DNA of 64,000 bases from an uncultured Flavobacteriia bacterium (GTDB lineage: Bacteria; Bacteroidota; Bacteroidia; Flavobacteriales_D; Crocinitomicaceae), in the NCBI GenBank assembly GCA_903873915.1, contig CAIQQH010000008.1, positions 1 through 64,000 of the forward strand, in the 5' to 3' direction. The translations under genes were made by a program, and so were the position numbers. Within the stretch, counting starts at the first letter, position 1. Every line of letters starts with the position of its first letter. Shown here in pieces: positions 45,370 through 53,661 of this stretch. Under the pieces are notes generated by a model. That model saw only the letters and a program-made list of their open reading frames with translations. It did no database searches and was not told the DNA's origin.

Positions 45370-46239
45370 CTACACATCCCTAGGGTCTTCATTCTTGTTC
45401 AATAATAATTTTGATGTTTTAGAAATCACTGTTTTTTTGTCATTTCGAAGTGCAAATCCTTGTTTTATTTCATCGGCTGAAACCCATATTATTCGCTCAT
45501 CATTTGTTGTTTTTAAAATTTGAATCGCTTCTAAATGGATTTTGTTTGACCAATTCATCTCATAAACATGAAAAACTTTTAATGATTCTTGACCATCTCT
45601 ATATTGATCTTTATAAATACCCGTATTACAAATCCACTTTTTTGAATAGTCTATATAATAGAATTGATTTCCATCCAATATTCCTGAAGATACTAATTCT
45701 TCATGAAATTCTCTCCATGGATCAGACTCTCTATCTTCATCCATATCAAACCAAGACAAAAACTTTCGTAACTTAAATCGATCATAAATAAAAAGTCTAA
45801 GGTCATACAAACCATTTTCTACTTTTGTATTTGTATCTCGCTCAATTGACCAAGTTGCAAACCGATCAGACATTTTTTGCTGGTCATACTTAAAAACACC
45901 ACCCACTGGTTGATATTGGTTTCGCAGACTATTATAAATTAATAAATAGTTTTCATCATGAATTTTAAGTAAATATGAAAATGACAGCCTCAATTTTTGA
46001 CGTCTCTTATGAGGAAGGTAAGAAACAACAATCGTAATGAAACGTTTTCGATTATCAATGAAGAAAATAACAAAATCTAACAACAAAAGTAAACCAGAGG
46101 TTATTCCGGTAAACTTCAATTCATTGTCCAAACCATCTAAAAAAGTCAAATCAAAATTCTTGAACCAAATAAGTCCGAAACATCCAGTTAATGTAACTAA
46201 CTTTATATAAACACCTACAGATTGTTTAGAATTTTCCAT
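45370..46239 (-). CDS. Two-TM NUDIX-like protein (SMODS-associated NUDIX type)
   Basis: The ATG at 46239 (MENSKQSVG) gives 289 residues. Two TM helices sit at the start (IKLVTLTGCFGLIWF; GLLLLLDFVIFFI). Then comes a NUDIX-like domain: YLLIYNSLRNQYQPVGGVFK is the substrate-side beta segment, and REFHEELVSSGIL keeps the REx-EE part of the NUDIX helix although the leading Gly and Glu are not in register. This layout matches the family described next to nucleotide-activated immunity (CBASS-like) genes, where it is predicted to sense or cleave a nucleotide signal at the membrane. No cyclase gene is in the window. The assignment is from memory of the family, not a search. Confidence 0.6.
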   Translation of the reverse strand: MENSKQSVGVYIKLVTLTGCFGLIWFKNFDLTFLDGLDNELKFTGITSGLLLLLDFVIFFIDNRKRFITIVVSYLPHKRRQKLRLSFSYLLKIHDENYLLIYNSLRNQYQPVGGVFKYDQQKMSDRFATWSIERDTNTKVENGLYDLRLFIYDRFKLRKFLSWFDMDEDRESDPWREFHEELVSSGILDGNQFYYIDYSKKWICNTGIYKDQYRDGQESLKVFHVYEMNWSNKIHLEAIQILKTTNDERIIWVSADEIKQGFALRNDKKTVISKTSKLLLNKNEDPRDV

Positions 46240-46259
46240 GTTCAAATTTAATTAATTCC

Positions 46260-46646
46260 ATGTATACAAAAAAAATATGTCGCACTTATGTTCTTTTAGA
46301 CGAGCAATCAAAAAAAGCAGTTTATTCGCTCATAACAGAATTTGATTTGGAAGAATGGAAGTTCTATGGTGAACACATGACAGTTGTTTATGGTAGACAA
46401 TATAATACGTTAAATCTTGATTACCAATTAGGAGATGAAGTACAACTTACTGGGACACATTTAGGCAAAAGTGAAAATTGTGTGGCGCTCAAAGTAAATG
46501 GGTTTTATTCCTTTAATGAAATTCCCCATGTTACACTTCTCGTCAATCAAACGAACAATAGTACCCCTGTAATGTCGAATAAAATTAAAAATTGGGACGA
46601 GCTAAAAAACCAAATTATTTTAACGGGTAAATTGATTGAATTGTAG
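46260..46646 (+). CDS. Small protein with two H-x-T motifs, 2H phosphoesterase-like
   Basis: 128 residues, no TM segment. EHMTVVYG near residue 40 and PHVTLLV near residue 96 are the paired H-x-T motifs of the 2H phosphoesterase fold. The second is followed by TPVMSNKI, as in tRNA-ligase-type phosphodiesterases. These enzymes open cyclic phosphates or cut 2'-5' and cyclic oligonucleotides. The start lies 20 bp from the divergent NUDIX-protein start, so the two genes must share an overlapping control region. Pairing with a nucleotide-sensing protein suggests control of a nucleotide signal (inference). Confidence 0.55.
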   Translation: MYTKKICRTYVLLDEQSKKAVYSLITEFDLEEWKFYGEHMTVVYGRQYNTLNLDYQLGDEVQLTGTHLGKSENCVALKVNGFYSFNEIPHVTLLVNQTNNSTPVMSNKIKNWDELKNQIILTGKLIEL

Positions 46647-46761
46647 TTGTTTAATTCGTATTCATTATTACTTGAATCACTGTCATTTGTTAATTGAAAT
46701 CATTGTTGTCCGACTACATCCACCTTCATGTTTTATCTAATCGCTACTAGTCTGGTTTATG

Positions 46762-46832
46762 TACCCCATCGGGGTCAAACCTCTGTAACCATAAGCCCTC
46801 CCGAAAGACCAATGACCCCATCGGGGTCAAAC
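46762..46832. repeat. Two copies of a ACCCCATCGGGGT palindrome
   Basis: ACCCCATCGGGGTCAAAC occurs at 46763-46780 and 46815-46832; each copy is a short hairpin. The 46647-46976 gap contains no credible gene and is otherwise low-complexity. Such short palindromes are common in Bacteroidota intergenic DNA. Confidence 0.6.
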
Positions 46833-46976
46833 AGTTTAAATACTAAATGACTAAATCACATAAAATAAAAACCACCCCCTTACTTTAAAATCACTTCTTA
46901 AAACCAATGATTTCAATGGCTTCAAGAAGTGTAGTTAATTTTTATCGGACAACAGTAAATTAAAGTTCTGACCTAA

Positions 46977-48890
46977 TCAAATATCTGTTTTTTTCTTAAG
47001 ATAATTCAATATTTTCTGTAAAAGGCTCTTTTCATTAAACAAAGCATCTAGCGAAAGAATCAAAACGAGTGTCACTAAACTCAAGAACACGATTTTAAAG
47101 TCATCAACAATTGCAAAATATATCGCGATCACCTGAGCAAAAGTCAGGAGAATAACAGCATTATCAATTCTCTCGCTGCGCAGTTTTTCCCTGTCCTCTG
47201 ACTCTAATTTTTCCTTTTTTTCTTTTTTCTCAGCCTCCAAGGACGCCAATTTTTCCAAGCCATTGATGCTGTCCAAGTATTCTTCTTTCAATTCTTTGAT
47301 ATTGAATTTTGCTCTTAAATTTTGAAAGAAAGAATCGATTTCATTGTAATTACTTATTAGTGTAAACACTTGATAAAATTCACCTTTGATCATCATTGCT
47401 TTCATTGATTTTAGCGATTCTGCTTCAAAATCTTCTCCGTTCACCTTTAGATCTCCGATTTTTCCTTGAAAATGATGAAATAAGTATTTTTGATTTAGCG
47501 CGAACAATACCGCTGGATAATATTTATTAATTAACTCTTTACTTCGACTTTTTGGGTTTTCGTCGTTCTTGCCTTCTAAAATAAAAGCACCTTCGTTCAA
47601 AGTATACATAGAAACGTAAGCATCCGGGGTATCAGGTATAAATTCCCAATTATTGATGACTTCATTTTTTAAGTCTGGAATGCGCAAAACATCAAAAATA
47701 AGTTGTTTATCCAACTTATTTTCTAATGAATTTTTCTGTTGAATTGAAAGATGAAGAAAATGCGGTTTTACATATCCAGCATCATGAGAAAAATTCAAAA
47801 ATGATTTCGGATCTTTTTGTTTAAAGAGTGTTCGCAAAAGCTCTTCGATGAGTGTATTAAACCTCAGTCCAAAAATTTCCTTTATAGATTTTGTGGAATT
47901 CGTCAAATCATCATGCCCTTCTAATCCCTTATCCGTCCGCAACGGTTTGAAATCCAGCTTTAAATTTCCCATTGATTCAACCCTTAATAATTTATCACTT
48001 TCGGAAAGTTTAAAATACTTCTCTTCGTCACCGGGATAAAAAGGACTAGTTGTTAAAAGCTCTGAATTTAATTGAAGTTTGTTTTCGTTCGATCTGTAAA
48101 ATTCAAATGTACTTCCTTTTAATTGATTCTTAATAGTGACATTTTTCTTAGAAATCGTGCAGTTGAATGACTCGCACTTATCCTCCATTTCAATGGGCGT
48201 ATCGACCAAAGAGAAAGCGTATCGTTTCAAATGATCATTAAACAAATCATTGGTGCTTAAGTAAAAATTAAAACTCGACTCTTTTTTGTTGGCAAAATAT
48301 CTTAAATTATTTTTGACTTTTGATAAAGTCTTGAGCATGTCATAGGCATTGTCCGCATCCCATTCTAAAACAATAGACGCGAAACCAAAGCCCACCTGAG
48401 GATTGAACGCTGAGCGATTGAAAAAAAGTTTAATTGAATCAATTTTAAACATATCCGCGACAGCCTCATCGTCAGGTCTATCAAACGAAAACTTAATTTT
48501 TCTACTCAATAACCTGCCGGCAATAGACCCAACACTATCCGTCTTGTCGGGTTGGGTTTTCTGATCTTTCAGAACAAGACTATCCGTAAAATCAATAATA
48601 TGGTCCAAATACTTTTGATCCCTAAAAGAGCTATCTTTAAAAACAACCTTATGGTTATCGTTTATAAAATCAGGTGTTTGCGTAAGGTCAAGTGCATTCG
48701 GTTTTGCAATATTTTTTAAAAAAACACACACTAAAGCCCTAGCTATTTCCGTTGTATCAAATTCCCCATGATGAAGAAAAGCGCTGCTTTTGGACTTCTG
48801 GCTCTTCTCAAAATCAAAAAACTCATCTATTGCAAATTTCCCATTTGTTTCCTCAAGATTAAAGGGAATCGTCAAAATCGTATAACTCAT
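46977..48890 (-). CDS. Unknown 637-residue protein with C-terminal coiled coil and two TM helices
   Basis: No family recognised. The first ~500 residues are soluble and rich in Lys, Asp and Phe. Near the end a Lys/Glu coiled coil (LASLEAEKKEKKEKLESEDREK) leads into two TM helices (AVILLTFAQVIAIYFAIV; IVFLSLVTLVLILSL) and a short basic tail. The order coiled coil then two TM recalls CorA-type membrane proteins, but the GMN pore motif is absent. It starts 12 bp after the phosphatase gene, so the two are probably one operon. Confidence 0.75.
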   Translation of the reverse strand: MSYTILTIPFNLEETNGKFAIDEFFDFEKSQKSKSSAFLHHGEFDTTEIARALVCVFLKNIAKPNALDLTQTPDFINDNHKVVFKDSSFRDQKYLDHIIDFTDSLVLKDQKTQPDKTDSVGSIAGRLLSRKIKFSFDRPDDEAVADMFKIDSIKLFFNRSAFNPQVGFGFASIVLEWDADNAYDMLKTLSKVKNNLRYFANKKESSFNFYLSTNDLFNDHLKRYAFSLVDTPIEMEDKCESFNCTISKKNVTIKNQLKGSTFEFYRSNENKLQLNSELLTTSPFYPGDEEKYFKLSESDKLLRVESMGNLKLDFKPLRTDKGLEGHDDLTNSTKSIKEIFGLRFNTLIEELLRTLFKQKDPKSFLNFSHDAGYVKPHFLHLSIQQKNSLENKLDKQLIFDVLRIPDLKNEVINNWEFIPDTPDAYVSMYTLNEGAFILEGKNDENPKSRSKELINKYYPAVLFALNQKYLFHHFQGKIGDLKVNGEDFEAESLKSMKAMMIKGEFYQVFTLISNYNEIDSFFQNLRAKFNIKELKEEYLDSINGLEKLASLEAEKKEKKEKLESEDREKLRSERIDNAVILLTFAQVIAIYFAIVDDFKIVFLSLVTLVLILSLDALFNEKSLLQKILNYLKKKTDI

Positions 48891-48902
48891 AAATCTTTGT
48901 AT

Positions 48903-49658
48903 TTAATGCACAGAGGCATATGTTTTCAATGCTTTGATGCTGCAAAAAGAGTCTTTTCCATTTTCCAAAACGACTGCTGTTAACCATCCACCGAAAACAC
49001 AGCCTGTATCGAGTCCTGTGGCAAATGGGAATCTTTTCGGCTCTGGCTGTATAAACGGTTGGTGACCAAAATACACATGTCCAAATTTTCCAGTGTAGCG
49101 CTCTGCCCAATAGGTGTCCTCGGGGCCCTCCTCTCCTAGCCCAACAAATTTATCATTGGGGTTCAAAAACCTGATTTTGGTGATCAATTCCAATCCTTTA
49201 AATTGTTTGGCCGCTTTTTCATTGTACGGATAATTTTCTGGGAAAGGAAATTTAACCACATTTGAAATTCCACCATGCAAAAGTACAATCCCCAAATTTT
49301 CAACCTTGAACGTATAAAAGGCTTCCTTTAATTTATCAATTTCCTCTTTCGTTAATTCCGTCATGAATGTTGGAAATTCCTCTATGCCTTTCATTTGTCG
49401 TTCTATGCCAGTTCCCGCTGAAACGTGGTGCAGATAACGAAAAAACTTTTCTTCATGATTGCCAAGAATTAAGGTAACGATGTATTCCTTTGTCAATTGC
49501 ACGTATCGCCTTACAACATCAACGGAATGAGGTCCCTTGTCAATGAGATCTCCAATAAAACAAATGTGATCATCAGATCGAAGAATGAGCTTTTCGAGTA
49601 ACAAATCGAGTTCCTCAATGCATCCATGCACATCACCAATAATGATTACTCTCCCCAT
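48903..49658 (-). CDS. PPP-family metallophosphatase
   Basis: 251 residues with the full motif set: GDVHG (8-12), GDLIDKG (36-42), GNHEE (about 66), LLHGGI and FGHQP. These bind two metals and identify the calcineurin-like PPP group. Substrates range from phospho-Ser/Thr proteins to nucleotides (ApaH, PNKP-type). It is the first gene of an operon with the 637-residue protein, and a piece of it is duplicated 4.2 kb downstream. Confidence 0.85.
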   Translation of the reverse strand: MGRVIIIGDVHGCIEELDLLLEKLILRSDDHICFIGDLIDKGPHSVDVVRRYVQLTKEYIVTLILGNHEEKFFRYLHHVSAGTGIERQMKGIEEFPTFMTELTKEEIDKLKEAFYTFKVENLGIVLLHGGISNVVKFPFPENYPYNEKAAKQFKGLELITKIRFLNPNDKFVGLGEEGPEDTYWAERYTGKFGHVYFGHQPFIQPEPKRFPFATGLDTGCVFGGWLTAVVLENGKDSFCSIKALKTYASVH

Positions 49659-49783
49659 GCTTCTTCAGAAATTTTAAGAGTCTTTAAGTACTTGAAATTA
49701 AAGCGTAAATAGTTGTAAATATAAATCTTCATGAGCATATATTTATTTCCTATGATTACATTTATCCAACTAAACTGAACAGT

Positions 49784-50833
49784 ATGATGTTTTTATGGAA
49801 TGTTTTGGCGTGGTTGGGAATAATCTTTTTAATTGTCATCGCACTGGCTACAATTGGAATTGTGCTAAACAAACAGTCGAAAAGTAAAAAAGCCAATTTA
49901 AATGGAATAGAATCAGATGATCAAGACAATCCAAATAATCAGCTAAATTTAGATACGAATCGCTTTAATCAAGAAATCCTAGACGAAGCCCTTTCAAAAT
50001 TGAATGCTCTAGAAGGACTTGTTATTCTCAAAAATGAAGTGAATGAATTGGTCAAATTGGTCAAATACGAAATGGAAGAAGGTGAATTTGACCATAAAAC
50101 CAATGCATTTCACATGGTTTTTCTAGGAAACCCCGGTACTGGAAAAACCACTGTTGCTCGTTTACTAGCAGACATATTGAAAGGGCTTGGCCTACTAGGT
50201 AGTGGTCATCTTGTAGAAGTTGACCGCACTGCGCTCGTTGCGGGTTATATTGGACAAACCGCAGATAAAACAAAAAGTAAAGTGAATGAGGCAATGGGAG
50301 GCGTCCTATTTATTGATGAAGCGTATTCATTGGCAGGAAGAGGATCTCAAGATTTTGGAAATGAAGCTATTGAAGCCTTACTCACCGAAATGGAAAATCA
50401 ACGCGGAAAATTTATTGTCATCGTCGCGGGATATGAAAAACCAATGCAACAATTTTTAAAATCCAATATTGGTTTAAAATCGCGCTTTGATAAGTTTTTC
50501 ACCTTTGAAGATTACAACGCCAAAGAACTTTGGACTATTTTCAACAATCTAATCGATCAAAACAAGAAAGAACTCGCGCCAAAAGCGAAAGACATCCTTG
50601 AATCTTATATTAAAAACATTTCTGAAAATAGATATGAAGGATTTGGTAATGCGCGTGAAATCCGAAAGGTCATCGCTGAAACCTTGAAAAATCAGAAACT
50701 GCGACTTGCTGATGTGGAAAAATCAGAACGTTCCGAAGACATGAAACGTCTCATTATTGAGAAAGATGTTGAGGAATTTAAAGACTTTGAAAAGAAATAT
50801 AAGCCAATGTTGGGTTACGTTCAAGTTGATTGA
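49784..50833 (+). CDS. Membrane-anchored CbbX/CfxQ-like AAA+ ATPase
   Basis: 349 residues. A single TM helix at the start (LAWLGIIFLIVIALATIGIVL) and a charged linker precede an AAA+ domain of the CbxX/CfxQ/SpoVK type. Walker A is GNPGTGKTT, Walker B is VLFIDEAYSLAG, and an Arg finger lies in LKSRFDKFFTF; GYIGQTADKT is the family pore loop. Relatives remodel rubisco or work in spore and secretion systems. It is divergent from the phosphatase gene, 125 bp away. The membrane anchor is uncommon for the family. Confidence 0.85.
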   Translation: MMFLWNVLAWLGIIFLIVIALATIGIVLNKQSKSKKANLNGIESDDQDNPNNQLNLDTNRFNQEILDEALSKLNALEGLVILKNEVNELVKLVKYEMEEGEFDHKTNAFHMVFLGNPGTGKTTVARLLADILKGLGLLGSGHLVEVDRTALVAGYIGQTADKTKSKVNEAMGGVLFIDEAYSLAGRGSQDFGNEAIEALLTEMENQRGKFIVIVAGYEKPMQQFLKSNIGLKSRFDKFFTFEDYNAKELWTIFNNLIDQNKKELAPKAKDILESYIKNISENRYEGFGNAREIRKVIAETLKNQKLRLADVEKSERSEDMKRLIIEKDVEEFKDFEKKYKPMLGYVQVD

Positions 50834-51107
50834 TCGAATTTGACAAACATTAGCTTTGGTAGACTATTGAATCTAGGGAAATTATACTATTCTTCTCTGA
50901 GTCTTTGCAGTAAAAAGGGTTGAGCATTGCACCGTTTAAGTCATTTAACCTCAGAGCCACAGAGGACAAAAAACTTATTCGTTCCTATTATTGTCGGGTA
51001 GAATATTGAATGAAGGGGGTTTATTCTTTACCATTCTGCTGCTCTGCTGCAAAAAAAGAGGGGTGCCAATTTCAACAATTAACCACAGATCCACGAAGGA
51101 CATGGTG

Positions 51108-51509
51108 TTACCTTACATTCAACACAACAGGCAGAGCTGTATCTTGTTGTACGACAGCTGCACTACCGTCGAGTTTGCCTGATTCCTGATTGAGTAGCTC
51201 GAGTACCTCCGCATAGATTTCTTGCATTTGCGTTTGATGAGAGGCATAGTAATCCATGCTCATTTCAAATTGCTTTGGCGTTACCTTGTACTTCTTGAAA
51301 ATCGCCTTCCCAGACAGGATCATTGTTTCTTGAAAACGTGAAACATGACCATACTTGAGCTGAACATGCGATTCGACCAAGCTCAACTCTTTGATGATGT
51401 TTACAAATTTGTCTTTTTCAATCAGATTATTCGGTACAGGTTTTGAACCGATTTGATCCGTGCAAGAAAATAGCACAACCCACAAAAATATCCCTAGGTA
51501 CTTTTTCAT
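51108..51509 (-). CDS. DUF4296 lipoprotein
   Basis: 133 residues with a lipobox (FLWVVLFSC) and a DUF4296 domain (FVNIIKELSLVESHVQ, FKKYKVTPKQFEMSMDYY). Found only in Bacteroidota; function unknown. Overlaps pyrC by 4 bp, so it is the last gene of the dpm-like/pyrC operon. The 274 bp between it and the AAA+ gene hold no gene, only short AACCACAGA-type strings. Confidence 0.85.
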   Translation of the reverse strand: MKKYLGIFLWVVLFSCTDQIGSKPVPNNLIEKDKFVNIIKELSLVESHVQLKYGHVSRFQETMILSGKAIFKKYKVTPKQFEMSMDYYASHQTQMQEIYAEVLELLNQESGKLDGSAAVVQQDTALPVVLNVR

Positions 51510-52852
51510 CCTGGATACTCAAACATAAGTCGATCACCCAATGAGTGTTCAATGAGCTTTCCATTGCTGTAGACCAAGTTTCCATTGACAAAGGTTTTAC
51601 TTATTCGATAAGGAAAAGTATGTCCTTCAAATGGTGACCAGCCACATTGGTACAAAATATTTTCTTTGGTAACTGTGAAAGCACTGTTCTCGACAACCAC
51701 TAAATCCGCGAAATATCCTTCACGAATATAGCCACGCTCTTTGATTCGGAATAATTCGGCTGGCGAATGGGCCATTTTCTCTACTATTTTCTCGATCGAA
51801 ATCTTTCCTTGCTCCATTTTATCGAGCATGGCCATCAGTGCATGCTGAACCAAAGGCCCGCCGGATGGAGCATCAAGGTATTTACGCGATTTTTCTTCGA
51901 GCGTATGCGGTGCATGGTCTGTAGCAATGACGTCAATTCGGTTGTCCAATACCGCTTGAAAAATGGCCTCTCGGTCAATTGCTGTTTTTACCGCTGGATT
52001 CCACTTTATGGAGTTTCCTTTTTCAGCATAGTCTGCATCGGAAAACCACAAGTGGTGAATACATGCTTCCGCTGTAATTTTCTTTTGAGCAAGTGGGATC
52101 GTGTTATCAAAAAGCGACAATTCCTTCGCTGTAGAAATGTGTAGGACATGCAAGCGTGCACCGTGTTTTTTCGCCAAGCGCACCGCCAATTCCGACGAAC
52201 GGTAACACGCCTCTTCACTGCGAATCAAGGGATGCATTTCTATAGGAATATCTTCACCGTATTTTTCTTTAGAGGCTGCCAAATTTGCACGCACTGTCGC
52301 TTCGTCTTCGCAATGCGTTGCAATCAAAATGGGCGGAACGCGTTCGAACAAACCGCGCAAAGTGTCTTCATTGTCGACGAGCATGTTTCCAGTTGATGAC
52401 CCCATAAACACCTTTACCCCGCATACTTTTGTTCCATCCGTTTTAAGTACTTCCTCCAGGTTGTCGTTGGACGCACCCATGAAGAACGAAAAATTCGCAA
52501 TGGACGATCGTGCTGCAATTTGATATTTATCTTCAAGCAATCCCTGTGTCAAGGCATTCGGAACAGTATTCGGCATCTCCATAAAGGAAGTGATTCCGCC
52601 TGCAACTGCAGCGCGAGCTTCAGAAGCAATTGTTGCTTTGTGGGTTAAGCCAGGCTCACGGAAATGCACCTGATCATCGATACATCCTGGCAATAAGTAG
52701 TTTCCATTTAACTCAATATCGATAGCTCTGCCATCGTAAGAAATTTGGGGAGAGATACGCTCTATCCGACCATTTTTGACCAATACATCAGCAATTGTAT
52801 CTGTACCTTCGTTAATTATGCGTGCGTTTCGTAGAATGGTTGTAGTGCTCAT
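51506..52852 (-). CDS. pyrC: Dihydroorotase
   Basis: 448 residues, class I (long) form, closing the pyrimidine ring from carbamoyl-aspartate. Metal ligands appear in DDQVHFREPG, HCEDE, HISTA and ATDHAPHTLEEK; the Lys that is carboxylated lies in GVKVFMGSS. Allantoinase and hydantoinase are related, but DQVHFREPGLTHK and context favour dihydroorotase. Overlaps both neighbours by 4 bp. Confidence 0.9.
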   Translation of the reverse strand: MSTTTILRNARIINEGTDTIADVLVKNGRIERISPQISYDGRAIDIELNGNYLLPGCIDDQVHFREPGLTHKATIASEARAAVAGGITSFMEMPNTVPNALTQGLLEDKYQIAARSSIANFSFFMGASNDNLEEVLKTDGTKVCGVKVFMGSSTGNMLVDNEDTLRGLFERVPPILIATHCEDEATVRANLAASKEKYGEDIPIEMHPLIRSEEACYRSSELAVRLAKKHGARLHVLHISTAKELSLFDNTIPLAQKKITAEACIHHLWFSDADYAEKGNSIKWNPAVKTAIDREAIFQAVLDNRIDVIATDHAPHTLEEKSRKYLDAPSGGPLVQHALMAMLDKMEQGKISIEKIVEKMAHSPAELFRIKERGYIREGYFADLVVVENSAFTVTKENILYQCGWSPFEGHTFPYRISKTFVNGNLVYSNGKLIEHSLGDRLMFEYPG

Positions 52853-53559
52853 ATTTTCATTTTGCGCATTTTCCAGACACCAAAAAATGCTTCTTTAAAG
52901 ATCCCTGAACTCATTTTCGATTCACCGTATTGGCGATCGATAAAGGTAATTGGAACCTCTTTGACTTTGAATCCATGTTTTACCGCAGCGTATTTCATGC
53001 AAATTTGAAATGCATAACCTACAAATGGAATGGAGTCAAGGTGAATCGTTTCCAATACTTTTCTTCTGTAGCATTTAAATCCGGCAGTGGTATCACGAAT
53101 ACCAATCCACAAGATCAATCGGACGTAAACACTGGCGAAGTAAGACATCAAGATGCGCTTTAAAGGCCAATTCGACACTTTTCCACCCTTACAGTAACGC
53201 GATCCGATACTCACATCTGCACCATCCACACAGGCCTGATATAAGCGAATCAAATCTTCGGGGTTGTGCGAAAAATCACAATCCATCTCAAACAAGAAAT
53301 CGTATCCCTTGGAGATGCCCCATTTGAATCCATGAATATACGCTGTCCCAAGACCTAGTTTTCCTTGACGTTCCTCGATGAACACACGACCTGGAAATTC
53401 TTCTTGGAGCGATTTAATTTTTTGAGCCGTACCATCCGGTGAATTGTCATCTACGTATAAAATATGGAAGTCTTTTTCAAAAGCCATAACTACACGTGTC
53501 ATTCGTTCGACATTATCGATTTCGTTGTATGTTGGAATTATAACGAGTGCGTCAGACAT
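52849..53559 (-). CDS. Polyprenol monophosphomannose synthase-like GT2
   Basis: 236 residues. IIPTYNEIDNVERM, YVDDNSPDGTA, EMDCDFSHNPEDL, GSRYCKGG and DTTAGFKCYRRKVL are the marks of dolichol-phosphate mannosyltransferase-type enzymes. It lacks the extra C-terminal TM domain, as in the soluble DPM1 class. It should move a sugar from GDP- or UDP-sugar to polyprenyl phosphate on the inner face of the membrane. Confidence 0.9.
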   Translation of the reverse strand: MSDALVIIPTYNEIDNVERMTRVVMAFEKDFHILYVDDNSPDGTAQKIKSLQEEFPGRVFIEERQGKLGLGTAYIHGFKWGISKGYDFLFEMDCDFSHNPEDLIRLYQACVDGADVSIGSRYCKGGKVSNWPLKRILMSYFASVYVRLILWIGIRDTTAGFKCYRRKVLETIHLDSIPFVGYAFQICMKYAAVKHGFKVKEVPITFIDRQYGESKMSSGIFKEAFFGVWKMRKMKI

Positions 53560-53661
53560 GGTAAATTAAATGCGCAACTAAAATACGGATTATTGACTGA
53601 ATCAATGTTAATTTATGTCAAATGCCGTGAGATTTGTACTTTTACAAGAACGGCAAACCAC

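Noticed and set aside
41320-50833. Island as a prophage or integrative element
   Set aside because: No integrase, transposase, phage structural gene or tRNA-flanking repeat is visible; the tRNA-Leu is more than 7 kb away.
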